The notes below the pieces were generated by a model. That model was not told where the DNA came from, ran no database searches, and saw only the letters and a program-made list of their open reading frames with translations. A program made the position numbers and the translations under genes. A DNA stretch of 21,653 nt from Botryllus schlosseri (taxonomy: Eukaryota; Chordata; Ascidiacea; Stolidobranchia; Styelidae), in the NCBI GenBank assembly GCA_000444245.1, contig ATSW01011223.1:1-21653 (forward strand). Reading direction: 5' to 3'. Every line of letters begins with the position of its first letter. The stretch's first letter is position 1. Positions 21,101-21,653 of the stretch are shown here, in pieces.

Positions 21101-21311
21101 CTGTGGTTGACAACAATACCTGCAAGGACTCGTCTTTATTTCTAAGCTCTTCTCTCAGCCGTTCGATTTCGGCAGATTTAGCCGCAGTGATCCTGCTCCT
21201 GGATTCGGCTTCACGCAGCTGTTCGTGATCCCTGCGTTTTACGGCCGCCTCCAGTTCTTCCAGGGCTTCAAGCTTCTCCTGTTCTGCGCGCTTGCAAAGA
21301 CTTATCGAGTC
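20..21311 (-). CDS. PDE4DIP/CDK5RAP2-like: Myomegalin/CDK5RAP2-family centrosomal coiled-coil scaffold, partial at both ends (32 exons)
   Basis: Thirty-two exons on the minus strand join through GT-AG introns with matching phases into 1577 complete codons and no stop. Residue numbers in the exon entries count from the first codon of exon 1. The product is a chain of coiled coils separated by Ser/Arg/Pro-rich linkers, with no signal peptide or membrane segment. Blocks in exons 17, 18, 26, 30 and 31 recur in the same order in remembered vertebrate myomegalin. In this family the protein scaffolds pericentriolar and Golgi material, recruits gamma-tubulin complexes through an N-terminal CM1 motif, and binds pericentrin/AKAP450-type partners through a C-terminal CM2 motif. 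Both motifs would lie outside the window. One gene probably stands for both vertebrate paralogues. Seen: exons, phases and coiled coils. Inferred: orthology, from memory of the family. Confidence 0.88.
170..956. other. Intron between exons 31 and 32 (787 bp)
   Basis: Intron in gene orientation from GTGAGA at 956 to TTGTTCAG at 170. It contains copy a of the GACTCGAGTC repeat. I see nothing in the rest. Confidence 0.8.
371..755 (-). repeat. GACTCGAGTC-rich interspersed repeat, copy a
   Basis: Read on the minus strand it shares several blocks with 19121-19540: a GTGAAAC(T)TTTGGGTGATAT block, a TTTCTCACTCT...ACATGTTTATT block and an AGGAGAATT...AATGTC block. Both ends are full of GACTCGA/TCGAGTC motifs. 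It has no coding potential and lies in the intron between exons 31 and 32. Superfamily unknown. Confidence 0.75.
957..1544 (-). CDS. PDE4DIP/CDK5RAP2-like: Exon 31: 588-nt exon, Ser/Arg linker plus second EIRxLRxxLExSI module, residues 1332-1528
   Basis: This is the longest exon, entering with 2 nt and leaving with 1 nt. The acceptor follows a run of nine T (TTTTTTTTTCAG|ACGGCA) and the donor is TCGAGAG|GTGAGA. About 110 residues of disordered Ser/Arg/Asp-rich sequence (for example RFSPNSRRKDSARSQHRGPR) come first. The helix LDEIRSLRVQLERSI with NSALRRQLQEQL follows at about residues 1442-1475, and then a second polar tail. The helix matches the vertebrate block LVAEVRALRGQLEQSI in position and pattern. 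The long linker is the sort of segment that varies between species. Confidence 0.92.
1720..1838 (-). CDS. PDE4DIP/CDK5RAP2-like: Exon 30: conserved SELxxYEKYY block, residues 1292-1332
   Basis: The exon is 119 nt, entering with 1 nt and leaving with 1 nt. The acceptor is GTTTTCAG|TCTCCG and the donor GACGCAG|GTATCT. LREDLNRVKEELDESRGLAK leads into LKSELALYEKYYKNEGDA. The last part corresponds to the recalled vertebrate LQSELQIYEALY block that precedes the second module. Confidence 0.91.
2041..2174 (-). CDS. PDE4DIP/CDK5RAP2-like: Exon 29: coiled coil, residues 1248-1292
   Basis: The exon is 134 nt, phase 0 in and phase 2 out. The acceptor is GTTTTAG|ATTCGA and the donor TTCAAG|GTAATG. It encodes IRNLSEELKKSEEQLKSAND and VEAEALRQTADEANQCAS. 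It lies between the two repeated modules, where vertebrate members also have a long helix. Confidence 0.87.
2439..2557 (-). CDS. PDE4DIP/CDK5RAP2-like: Exon 28: coiled coil, residues 1208-1247
   Basis: The exon is 119 nt, entering with 2 nt and leaving in phase 0. The acceptor is TTATTCAG|CGGCCG and the donor GTTGAG|GTTTGT. It encodes AQELERLNDRLSESSTQTEL and MIGEMEQTIAERDVE, typical coiled coil. Confidence 0.86.
2710..2868 (-). CDS. PDE4DIP/CDK5RAP2-like: Exon 27: coiled coil, residues 1155-1208
   Basis: The exon is 159 nt, entering with 2 nt and leaving with 1 nt. The acceptor is TGTTCAG|TCGCCG and the donor TACGCCG|GTATGT. It begins VAANIYLPVNAKEGSRYGDE and continues with MAQVRSELFQANEKIAQLQ. 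The Tyr/Pro start is a short break before the helix resumes. Confidence 0.87.
2869..3326. other. Intron between exons 26 and 27 (458 bp)
   Basis: Holds copy b of the GACTCGAGTC repeat. An imperfect hairpin lies near 3097-3158 (CACTACTTAGTAC against GTACTTAGTG). Nothing else stands out. Confidence 0.78.
2880..3036 (-). repeat. GACTCGAGTC-rich interspersed repeat, copy b (short)
   Basis: Read on the minus strand, it runs from GGTTGCAACCGAGTCACAAG through TCAATCTCACTTTTG and TTTTGACTCG to CAACTCTGCTCTAG, the same order as at 17240-17395. It represents one end of the family only. It lies in the intron between exons 26 and 27. Confidence 0.7.
3327..3455 (-). CDS. PDE4DIP/CDK5RAP2-like: Exon 26: first EIRxLRxxLExSI module, residues 1112-1155
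   Basis: The exon is 129 nt, entering with 2 nt and leaving with 1 nt. The acceptor is TTTGTAG|ACGTCC and the donor GAACATG|GTGAGC. LEEHLREIRVLRQRLENSI followed by NDNLRRQLESKL matches the recalled myomegalin block (LEEHLGEIRNLRQRLEESI, NDRLREQLEHRL) at most positions. A related module recurs in exon 31, so the protein has an internal duplication. Confidence 0.93.
3456..4107. other. Intron between exons 25 and 26 (652 bp)
   Basis: AT-rich unique-looking sequence with no open frame, inverted repeat or recognisable element. Confidence 0.75.
4108..4190 (-). CDS. PDE4DIP/CDK5RAP2-like: Exon 25: coiled coil, residues 1084-1112
   Basis: The exon is 83 nt, entering with 1 nt and leaving with 1 nt. 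The donor is CCTGCTG|GTGAGT. The acceptor reads TTTTTNAG|GTCACT, with an undetermined base at position 4193, so it is supported by phase and by the reading QSLKEELDITMEALTQAKNS rather than by a complete motif. Confidence 0.8.
4388..4495 (-). CDS. PDE4DIP/CDK5RAP2-like: Exon 24: linker and start of coiled coil, residues 1048-1084
   Basis: The exon is 108 nt, entering with 1 nt and leaving with 2 nt. The acceptor is CTTTTAG|AACAAG and the donor CAACCA|GTAAGC. A polar segment (NPALSVHSSPSDRRDNGDSG) runs into LEKRLEDSERLN, the restart of a helix that continues in exon 25. Confidence 0.84.
4580..4700 (-). CDS. PDE4DIP/CDK5RAP2-like: Exon 23: Ser/Arg-rich linker, residues 1008-1048
   Basis: The exon is 121 nt, entering with 2 nt and leaving with 2 nt. 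The acceptor is CTTTACAG|CGGAAA after a good pyrimidine tract, and the donor is ATTGG|GTGAGT. It encodes AESGTNARRRLSSTKDAENC and a Cys/Trp/Ser-rich tail. It joins exon 22 across the 2605-bp intron that holds the hAT transposon. Confidence 0.82.
4948..4955. repeat. Left copy of hAT target-site duplication (GTCTACGT)
   Basis: These eight bases directly precede CAGACATGGGG and are identical to the eight that follow the right end of the element. A perfect match points to a fairly recent insertion. Confidence 0.92.
5014..5044 (+). repeat. 31-bp subterminal repeat, left copy
   Basis: This 31-bp segment starts GAAGTAATCGTAATCG and ends CGATTACATTC. It is identical, in the same orientation, to 7242-7272 at the other end of the hAT element. 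It is quasi-palindromic, with GTAATCG on one side and CGATTAC on the other. Confidence 0.9.
6130..6192. repeat. Repeat segment inside the hAT, shared with intron 11-12
   Basis: TTGGTAGCTTTCACACTCTA...CCACTTGTGAATGAATATAA matches 12936-12994. It may be a fragment of another element carried inside the hAT, or a family-wide internal segment. Confidence 0.6.
7242..7272 (+). repeat. 31-bp subterminal repeat, right copy
   Basis: Exact direct copy of 5014-5044. A run of four GTAATC units (about 7208-7232) lies just inside it. In other hAT elements such subterminal arrays are transposase-binding sites; that role is inferred here. Confidence 0.88.
7296..7303. repeat. Right copy of hAT target-site duplication, within the exon 22 donor region
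   Basis: GTCTACGT follows CCCCATGTCTG immediately. Read on the minus strand it forms intron positions +3 to +10 of the exon 22 splice donor (GT then ACGTAGAC), so the duplication preserved the donor hexamer GTACGT. Confidence 0.9.
7306..7468 (-). CDS. PDE4DIP/CDK5RAP2-like: Exon 22: Pro/Tyr-rich linker, residues 954-1008
   Basis: The exon is 163 nt, phase 0 in and phase 1 out. The acceptor is CATTTAG|AACACA and the donor GACGCCG|GTACGT. The peptide is disordered, with NTEYAALPEPRAPRPQSAFH and RVTVAITE-like beta-prone residues near its end. Its donor lies immediately beside the target duplication of the hAT element, which supplies intron bases from +3 onward. Confidence 0.82.
7469..7766. other. 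Intron between exons 21 and 22 (298 bp)
   Basis: Contains a diverged short direct repeat about 105 bp apart: TTTATTCCACTTGAAGCTTTA near 7530 and TTCATTCCACTCTAAGCTTTA near 7639. Otherwise featureless. Confidence 0.7.
7767..7865 (-). CDS. PDE4DIP/CDK5RAP2-like: Exon 21: linker, residues 921-953 (acceptor uncertain)
   Basis: The donor is firm (AGCAGG|GTGAGT, phase 0 out). The acceptor is ambiguous. CAG|AGGATC gives 99 nt; AAG|GGCCAG (end 7871) or AAG|TCCAAG (end 7877) would add two or four residues. All keep the same frame and imply introns of 67, 61 or 55 bp. The reading is RIIPENLGYLTPASSLGDRD followed by ETVSPIMRAATSR. It is not helical and contains a TVSP proline-directed site. Confidence 0.68.
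7933..8032 (-). CDS. PDE4DIP/CDK5RAP2-like: Exon 20: coiled coil, residues 887-920
   Basis: The exon is 100 nt, entering with 1 nt and leaving in phase 0. The acceptor is TTACTAG|AAAAAA and the donor CCCTCG|GTAAGG. The peptide is KNQEIEEKNRRIQDLEEKLQ plus a tail ending in EEPSFPS. It corresponds in place and pattern to the LSRELQEKEKVIEVLQAKL helix I recall in myomegalin. Confidence 0.86.
8033..8367. other. Intron between exons 19 and 20 (335 bp)
   Basis: Contains the hAT-like terminus at 8232-8275. No other feature is visible. Confidence 0.78.
8232..8275 (+). mobile_element. hAT-like terminal fragment (left end only)
   Basis: CAGTGGTTCCAAAAATGGGG followed by TCCGCAGACCTGCTGGGG resembles the common hAT terminus CAGTGGTTCTCAAAGTGGGGTCCGCGGACC. 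No matching opposite end or 8-bp duplication is visible in the 335-bp intron between exons 19 and 20, so it is a remnant. Confidence 0.55.
8368..8464 (-). CDS. PDE4DIP/CDK5RAP2-like: Exon 19: poly-Ser acidic linker, residues 855-887
   Basis: The exon is 97 nt, entering with 2 nt and leaving with 2 nt. The acceptor is CTCGCAG|AATGGG and the donor TATCGA|GTAAGT. The peptide starts EWVTGSSSSSDCDESDSSRE and continues MSPTRRQTSQII, a low-complexity spacer with an SPTRR kinase-like site. The intron to exon 18 is 58 bp, the shortest firmly placed one. Confidence 0.86.
8523..8654 (-). CDS. PDE4DIP/CDK5RAP2-like: Exon 18: conserved block, residues 811-855
   Basis: The exon is 132 nt, entering with 2 nt and leaving with 1 nt. 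The acceptor is AATTCAG|ACATTG and the donor CTTGCAG|GTACTG. It encodes DIVLRYVSTLLTSDG, then SVTGELRRCKQLTRKLKDQL. In recalled vertebrate myomegalin the exon 17 block is likewise followed by a short loop and a QLTERL-type helix. Phase joins exon 17 directly across a 1761-bp intron. Confidence 0.9.
8655..10415. other. Intron between exons 17 and 18 (1761 bp)
   Basis: Largest intron without a full transposon. It holds the hairpin at 10129-10166 and a GC-rich patch near 10285-10355 (AGCGCCCCCCAATGGCCC) that looks like the edge of an element but has no partner end. A plus-strand open frame of 97 codons at 9697-9990 resembles nothing and is probably chance. Confidence 0.75.
10129..10166. repeat. 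Hairpin-forming inverted repeat in intron 17-18
   Basis: ACCGGCATGTC (10133-10143) pairs with GACACGCCGGT (10152-10162) around the 8-base loop GAAAAATA, with one mismatch. Pairing continues outward for three more base pairs plus a G-T wobble. The stem is GC-rich in an AT-rich intron. No RNA class is recognised. Confidence 0.5.
10416..10516 (-). CDS. PDE4DIP/CDK5RAP2-like: Exon 17: conserved myomegalin-type block, residues 777-811
   Basis: The exon is 101 nt, entering with 1 nt and leaving with 1 nt. The acceptor is CGTTCAG|ATACAA and the donor AATACG|GTAAAT. The peptide RYNSLIQAQAKELSTLRQ, continuing RLKKARGTC, is near-identical to the block I recall in vertebrate myomegalin (RYDSLIQAQARELSHLRQ). 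It is the single best family diagnostic in the window. Confidence 0.92.
10517..11442. other. Intron between exons 16 and 17 (926 bp)
   Basis: AT-rich, with TA dinucleotide runs near 11380-11420. No element or gene is visible. Confidence 0.78.
11443..11527 (-). CDS. PDE4DIP/CDK5RAP2-like: Exon 16: Asp/Ser-rich linker, residues 749-777
   Basis: The exon is 85 nt, entering with 2 nt and leaving with 2 nt. The acceptor is GGGCCAG|ATTCGA and the donor AAAAAAG|GTACAT. It encodes DSSDTGDGRVQMSADDTGYA and SVTSRSEK, a disordered acidic segment that runs straight into the conserved block of exon 17. Confidence 0.83.
11589..11687 (-). CDS. PDE4DIP/CDK5RAP2-like: Exon 15: Ser/Pro-rich linker, residues 716-749
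   Basis: The exon is 99 nt, entering with 2 nt and leaving with 1 nt. The acceptor is ATCTCAG|CTTCCG and the donor CAGCCAG|GTAACT. The peptide (GVDFPISPVKSARSHPNLFF) is non-helical and has an SPVK proline-directed kinase site. It could be skipped without changing frame. The flanking introns are 61 and 62 bp. Confidence 0.83.
11750..11906 (-). CDS. PDE4DIP/CDK5RAP2-like: Exon 14: coiled coil, residues 664-716
   Basis: The exon is 157 nt, phase 0 in and phase 1 out. The acceptor is ATTTCAG|GCTCAA and the donor GCAATTT|GTATGT, where T precedes the GT. A polar lead (AQSKNPDLNPVSN) is followed by a regular helix, AKMEAENARLRNKLAATEE and RQQTEKLKKAKAAI. Confidence 0.84.
11949..12123. repeat. Intronic duplicated segment, copy A
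   Basis: The run TTTATAGAACAATAAACACA...CACAAACTTTCAATACGAATC...ATGTATTTAATCTACAACA recurs in diverged form at 12261-12464 in the same order. Both copies fall in the intron between exons 13 and 14. Confidence 0.7.
12261..12464. repeat. Intronic duplicated segment, copy B
   Basis: Diverged direct copy of 11949-12123 (TTTGTAGAACAGTAAACATA...CAACAAACTCTCGATATGAATC...ATGTATTTAATCTTCAACA...ATATAACAGT). Its right edge reaches the exon 13 splice donor, so it may be a tandem duplication of the intron start, or two insertions of one repeat. Confidence 0.68.
12467..12554 (-). CDS. PDE4DIP/CDK5RAP2-like: Exon 13: Ser/Lys-rich linker with SKLP motif, residues 634-663
   Basis: The exon is 88 nt, entering with 1 nt and leaving in phase 0. 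The acceptor is ATCTTAG|GAGCGC and the donor GATAAG|GTAGTT. The peptide is not coiled coil; it is a basic, Ser- and Pro-rich strip, RSQSKSKLPVPVDK at residues 650-663. The SKLP at 655-658 has the S-x-(I/L)-P form of EB1-binding motifs in a suitable basic setting. CDK5RAP2 is known to bind EB1 through an SxLP-type motif in its middle region. The assignment of function is inference. Confidence 0.83.
12619..12788 (-). CDS. PDE4DIP/CDK5RAP2-like: Exon 12: coiled coil, residues 578-634
   Basis: The exon is 170 nt, phase 0 in and phase 2 out. The acceptor is TTATTAG|CTGAAC and the donor TCAAA|GTAATA. The frame meets a TAA across the donor, so splicing here is needed to stay open. The peptide has LNELLGEQIESARGEKSARR and QIGRLQEQLRNAQRQL. 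The following intron is only 64 bp. Confidence 0.84.
12789..13324. other. Intron between exons 11 and 12 (536 bp)
   Basis: Contains the repeat shared with the hAT interior (12936-12994). Nothing else is recognised. Confidence 0.75.
12936..12994. repeat. Repeat segment shared with the hAT interior
   Basis: GGTAGCTTTCACCCCCTATTCAACCTCC and the following AATATAACTTTAT match 6131-6192 with a few substitutions. This shows a dispersed repeat represented in the intron between exons 11 and 12 and inside the transposon. Confidence 0.6.
13325..13424 (-). CDS. PDE4DIP/CDK5RAP2-like: Exon 11: acidic linker and coiled coil, residues 544-577
   Basis: The exon is 100 nt, entering with 1 nt and leaving in phase 0. 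The acceptor is GTTTTCAG|CACTTC and the donor GAAAAG|GTTGGT. It encodes TSEDESDGMSALSRKEL, a Ser/acidic segment with casein-kinase-like sites, and then ESIDNLEKKLKNSEK. Confidence 0.84.
13517..13579 (-). CDS. PDE4DIP/CDK5RAP2-like: Exon 10: 63-nt small exon, coiled coil, residues 523-544
   Basis: This is the shortest exon in the model, 1 nt + 20 codons + 2 nt. The acceptor is TTTGTAG|CGAACT and the donor CTTGCA|GTTAAG, which lacks the usual G before the GT. It encodes ELKDREMSELRIEVDRLRAL. A second in-phase donor 15 nt further on (ACCAA|GTTGTC) would add five residues; I chose the first because its intron start is the better match. Confidence 0.75.
13711..13727. repeat. Short direct repeat in intron 9-10, copy 1
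   Basis: The 17 bases TGTTATACAAACAGTTC are identical to 13851-13867, 140 bp away. Weaker similarity extends on both sides (CCCCATT...ACTGAAAA upstream, TAATCACG downstream). This suggests a diverged tandem duplication of about 140 bp. Confidence 0.65.
13851..13867. repeat. Short direct repeat in intron 9-10, copy 2
   Basis: Exact copy of 13711-13727; see that entry for the flanking similarity. Confidence 0.65.
14145..14279 (-). CDS. PDE4DIP/CDK5RAP2-like: Exon 9: Trp-containing coiled coil, residues 478-523
   Basis: The exon is 135 nt with split codons at both ends (1 nt in, 2 nt out). The acceptor is GTCTTAG|GAATGA and the donor GAGAGG|GTAAGT. The peptide carries SQWEKERAEWDAVRQRLEQ with two tryptophans seven residues apart, the same heptad position, then DSLEKAMKR. 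The 135-nt length is a multiple of three. Confidence 0.86.
14280..15346. other. Intron between exons 8 and 9 (1067 bp)
   Basis: AT-rich with TAT/AAT-rich runs near 14755-14850. I see no element, hairpin or exon, and the phases of the flanking exons join directly. Confidence 0.75.
15347..15492 (-). CDS. PDE4DIP/CDK5RAP2-like: Exon 8: linker and short coiled coil, residues 430-478
   Basis: The exon is 146 nt, phase 0 in and phase 2 out. The acceptor is ATTTCAG|ACAGAA and the donor TTAAG|GTGCAC. A polar linker with TEDDFSTCSTILPVDQTS and MPPAG leads into the coiled coil MQELQEELEKLR. The linker suggests a hinge between two rod segments. Confidence 0.84.
15493..16209. other. Intron between exons 7 and 8 (717 bp)
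   Basis: Contains the reversed hAT-like terminus at 16012-16035. A 152-codon plus-strand open frame (15445-15903) overlaps exon 8 on the opposite strand and resembles no family; treated as chance. Confidence 0.75.
16012..16035 (-). mobile_element. hAT-like terminal fragment, reversed
   Basis: Read on the minus strand it starts CAGTGGTTCTCAAGTGCCGG, a hAT-type terminus. No partner end or target duplication is visible to its left in the intron between exons 7 and 8. Remnant, family uncertain. Confidence 0.5.
16210..16329 (-). CDS. PDE4DIP/CDK5RAP2-like: Exon 7: coiled coil, residues 390-429
   Basis: The exon is 120 nt, an exact 40 codons, phase 0 at both ends. The acceptor is CTCCAG|GGATCC and the donor GACAAG|GTTTGT. 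The peptide contains REQMLDRVLAEVEELRNKLA. Because both flanks are phase 0, skipping this exon would keep the frame, so it is a candidate cassette exon. Confidence 0.85.
16330..16832. other. Intron between exons 6 and 7 (503 bp)
   Basis: Copy 2 of the CTAGGGCAAG element takes up more than half of it. The rest is unremarkable. Confidence 0.78.
16379..16648. mobile_element. MITE-like element, CTAGGGCAAG family, copy 2 (about 270 bp)
   Basis: It starts CTAGGGCAAGTTTTTGCAACTTT and shares TTTTACAGCTTCCGG and AGCTTCCT with copy 1 just inside the end. It closes with GCAACAAAAACTTG followed by a diverged end (ACCTGT instead of CCCTAG). It is shorter than copy 1 because the interior differs. TTAATAA precedes the left end but no matching duplication follows the right end, so it is older or damaged. 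It lies in the intron between exons 6 and 7. Confidence 0.8.
16833..16981 (-). CDS. PDE4DIP/CDK5RAP2-like: Exon 6: Arg/Lys-rich coiled coil, residues 340-389
   Basis: The exon is 149 nt, entering with 2 nt and leaving in phase 0. The acceptor is GTTGCAG|ATCATC and the donor TCGACG|GTAAGC. The peptide is unusually basic (KLDVRKERLRRLAKSLSREQ) and ends AHDPTST, a break between helices. Confidence 0.86.
16982..17702. other. Intron between exons 5 and 6 (721 bp)
   Basis: Copy c of the GACTCGAGTC repeat fills the part next to exon 5. The first 250 bases nearest exon 6 show nothing. Confidence 0.78.
17240..17671 (+). repeat. GACTCGAGTC-rich interspersed repeat, copy c
   Basis: It begins ACAAGTCACAAGTCAATCTCAC and ends ACTCGAGTTATTACAAC. 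Its first 150 bases match copy b reversed. A 34-base segment at 17577-17610 (CATGCACAATGACTCGAGTA and on) is identical to 19474-19507 in copy d. Its right edge is about 31 bp from the exon 5 donor. Confidence 0.75.
17703..17988 (-). CDS. PDE4DIP/CDK5RAP2-like: Exon 5: basic and acidic Ser-rich linker plus coiled coil, residues 245-340
   Basis: The exon is 286 nt, phase 0 in and phase 1 out. The acceptor is GCGCAG|GACTTG and the donor TTGAAAG|GTGAGA. Unlike its neighbours it begins as a disordered linker. A dense basic cluster (RLQRFRKKKPKRPR, about residues 272-285) is followed by an acidic Ser-rich stretch (DDESSVASSANS). The helix SELLELRKEIEDLKG then resumes the coiled coil. The basic cluster could serve nuclear import or microtubule binding; neither is shown. 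Residue coding stays open for the full length in one frame only. Confidence 0.87.
17989..18900. other. Intron between exons 4 and 5 (912 bp)
   Basis: Copy 1 of the CTAGGGCAAG element with its TAATAA flanks occupies 18198-18732. The flanks outside it show nothing. Confidence 0.8.
18204..18726. mobile_element. MITE-like element, CTAGGGCAAG family, copy 1 (523 bp)
   Basis: The ends form a perfect 16-bp inverted repeat, CTAGGGCAAGTTTTTG. The element is flanked by TAATAA on both sides (18198-18203 and 18727-18732), a likely target duplication. The interior is AT-rich with repeated TGCAACTTTT units in one orientation and has no coding capacity. It sits in the intron between exons 4 and 5. The superfamily is not clear from the ends. 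Confidence 0.85.
18901..19093 (-). CDS. PDE4DIP/CDK5RAP2-like: Exon 4: coiled coil, residues 180-244
   Basis: The exon is 193 nt, entering with 1 nt and leaving in phase 0. The acceptor is GATTCAG|GTCGAA and the donor CTCGAG|GTGTGT. It encodes a long regular coiled coil, including LRLEIENHKRELDGAKAQV and MLALREEMKAKDRMLE. Phase joins cleanly across a 1246-bp intron to exon 3, so no intermediate exon is required. Confidence 0.86.
19094..20339. other. Intron between exons 3 and 4 (1246 bp)
   Basis: Copy d of the GACTCGAGTC repeat lies at the exon 4 side. The remaining 800 bp (19541-20339) is AT-rich with no recognised feature. Confidence 0.77.
19121..19540 (+). repeat. GACTCGAGTC-rich interspersed repeat, copy d
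   Basis: It starts GCGAGTCACAGGCCAATTTGAC and ends TTGAGTCCGAATCACG. It matches copy a reversed over several interior blocks, and copy c exactly over 34 bases near its right end. With copies a to c it defines a family of roughly 400 bp with TCGAGTC-rich ends. It begins only about 27 bp from the exon 4 acceptor. Confidence 0.75.
20340..20483 (-). CDS. PDE4DIP/CDK5RAP2-like: Exon 3: coiled coil, residues 132-180
   Basis: The exon is 144 nt with split codons at both ends (enters with 1 nt, leaves with 2 nt). The acceptor is TTTCAG|GGAAAA and the donor GAGAG|GTGAGA. The peptide carries ENVELKQLLKAREVELSFV and then VESLKREISRKDKIIADE, continuing the heptad pattern of exon 2. The intron separating it from exon 2 is only 116 bp. 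Confidence 0.86.
20600..20802 (-). CDS. PDE4DIP/CDK5RAP2-like: Exon 2: coiled coil, residues 65-132
   Basis: The exon is 203 nt, phase 0 in and phase 2 out. The acceptor is CTGCAG|AATCTC and the donor ACCAG|GTGTGT. It encodes an acidic/basic helix starting NLEDDLLHAERSTHEAAEK and ending in EQIIKLT before the split Arg codon. Ala, Glu and Lys dominate, as in a parallel coiled coil. Confidence 0.86.
20803..21119. other. Intron between exons 1 and 2 (317 bp)
   Basis: Short CA/TG-rich stretch near 20955-20995 (TACACACACCATGCACTC). Nothing else is visible. Confidence 0.75.
21120..21311 (-). CDS. PDE4DIP/CDK5RAP2-like: Exon 1 of those visible: coiled coil, residues 1-64
   Basis: The exon is 192 nt, phase 0 in and phase 0 out. 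The acceptor reads TTTCAG|GACTCG and the donor TTGCAG|GTATTG. The peptide is strongly charged and heptad-like (EKLEALEELEAAVKRR, then EIERLREELRNKDE), a classic coiled coil. It holds no hallmark that identifies the family on its own; membership rests on phase continuity with the following exons. Earlier exons must lie beyond the right edge, because the frame enters at phase 0 with no plausible start codon. Confidence 0.85.
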
Positions 21312-21653
21312 CTGAAACGAAGTCCCGCTAACATTCGTTCAACTGTCATTGTTAAACTCTTGTACAGAACTTCTATATACAGTTGAATAATATAACTTAC
21401 GGCAGTATATCAACAATCGTATCACCAATTATGACATTGCAGATATGAAAATTCAAACGTTTGAGGCGAACAAATGGCTCAGGCTCAATGTACCATTTTA
21501 TTATTCGGATTTTCATATCCGCCATCATAATTCGTGACAGGATTTTCCCTTTTCCCATGTCCAGTTTCAGCAGAAAATATCCGGGGTTCTTTCAATATGA
21601 ATCCATTATTAAATTGTACGCCATCACACGGCGCTAGAAAGCTTGAATAAGTC
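21312..21653. other. Intron sequence upstream of exon 1, runs off the window
   Basis: The last 342 bases follow the acceptor TCGTTTCAG. No exon-like open frame with splice sites or promoter-like element is seen, so the preceding exon lies beyond the window. Confidence 0.7.

Noticed and set aside
1-21653. CRISPR array, operon or prokaryotic mobile system
   Set aside because: No regularly spaced direct repeats with unique spacers and no bacterial gene organisation; the window is intron-rich animal DNA.

Overview
This is a stretch of animal (metazoan) genomic DNA. One multi-exon gene on the minus strand fills it from end to end. By conceptual splicing I recovered 32 coding exons at positions 20 to 21311. 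All are joined by GT-AG introns, and codon phase carries across every junction. They sum to 4732 coding bases, 1577 complete codons with no internal stop. The gene enters from beyond the right edge (its 5' part is missing) and leaves past the left edge (its 3' part is missing).

The predicted protein is a long coiled-coil scaffold broken by Ser/Arg/Pro-rich linkers. Several modules match, in the same order, what I recall of the C-terminal half of vertebrate myomegalin (PDE4DIP) and its paralogue CDK5RAP2. These are centrosome/Golgi scaffolds that recruit the gamma-tubulin ring complex; Drosophila centrosomin belongs to the same family. The best landmarks are the RYNSLIQAQAKELSTLRQ block (exon 17), LEEHLREIRVLRQRLENSI (exon 26), LKSELALYEKYY (exon 30) and LDEIRSLRVQLERSI (exon 31). 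An SxLP-type EB1-binding candidate (SKLP) lies in exon 13. The N-terminal CM1 and C-terminal CM2 domains expected of the family would lie outside the window.

Layout from the 5' end (right) to the 3' end (left): exons 1-9 (21311-14145) encode mostly coiled coil with a basic/acidic linker in exon 5. Exons 10-16 (13579-11443) are small exons carrying the SKLP motif. Exons 17-21 (10516-7767) are the most recognisable central block. Exons 22-25 (7468-4108) are a low-complexity linker. Exons 26-32 (3455-20) hold the paired EIRxLRxxLExSI modules and the start of the C-terminal region.

About 78% of the window is intron, and the introns hold the mobile DNA. A 2340-bp hAT-type non-autonomous transposon (4956-7295) has terminal inverted repeats and a perfect 8-bp target duplication that abuts a splice donor. 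Two copies of a small inverted-repeat element begin CTAGGGCAAG. At least four copies of a GACTCGAGTC-rich interspersed repeat are present, along with local intronic duplications and lone hAT-like ends. No second protein gene, RNA gene, CRISPR array or prokaryotic feature could be supported.

The organism is probably a non-insect invertebrate: short introns of about 58-65 bp are mixed with introns of 1-2.6 kb, and the protein is closer to the vertebrate members than to what I recall of fly centrosomin. I cannot name the phylum. I see no novel multi-gene system here; the interest lies in the gene model and in the transposon-intron arrangement.
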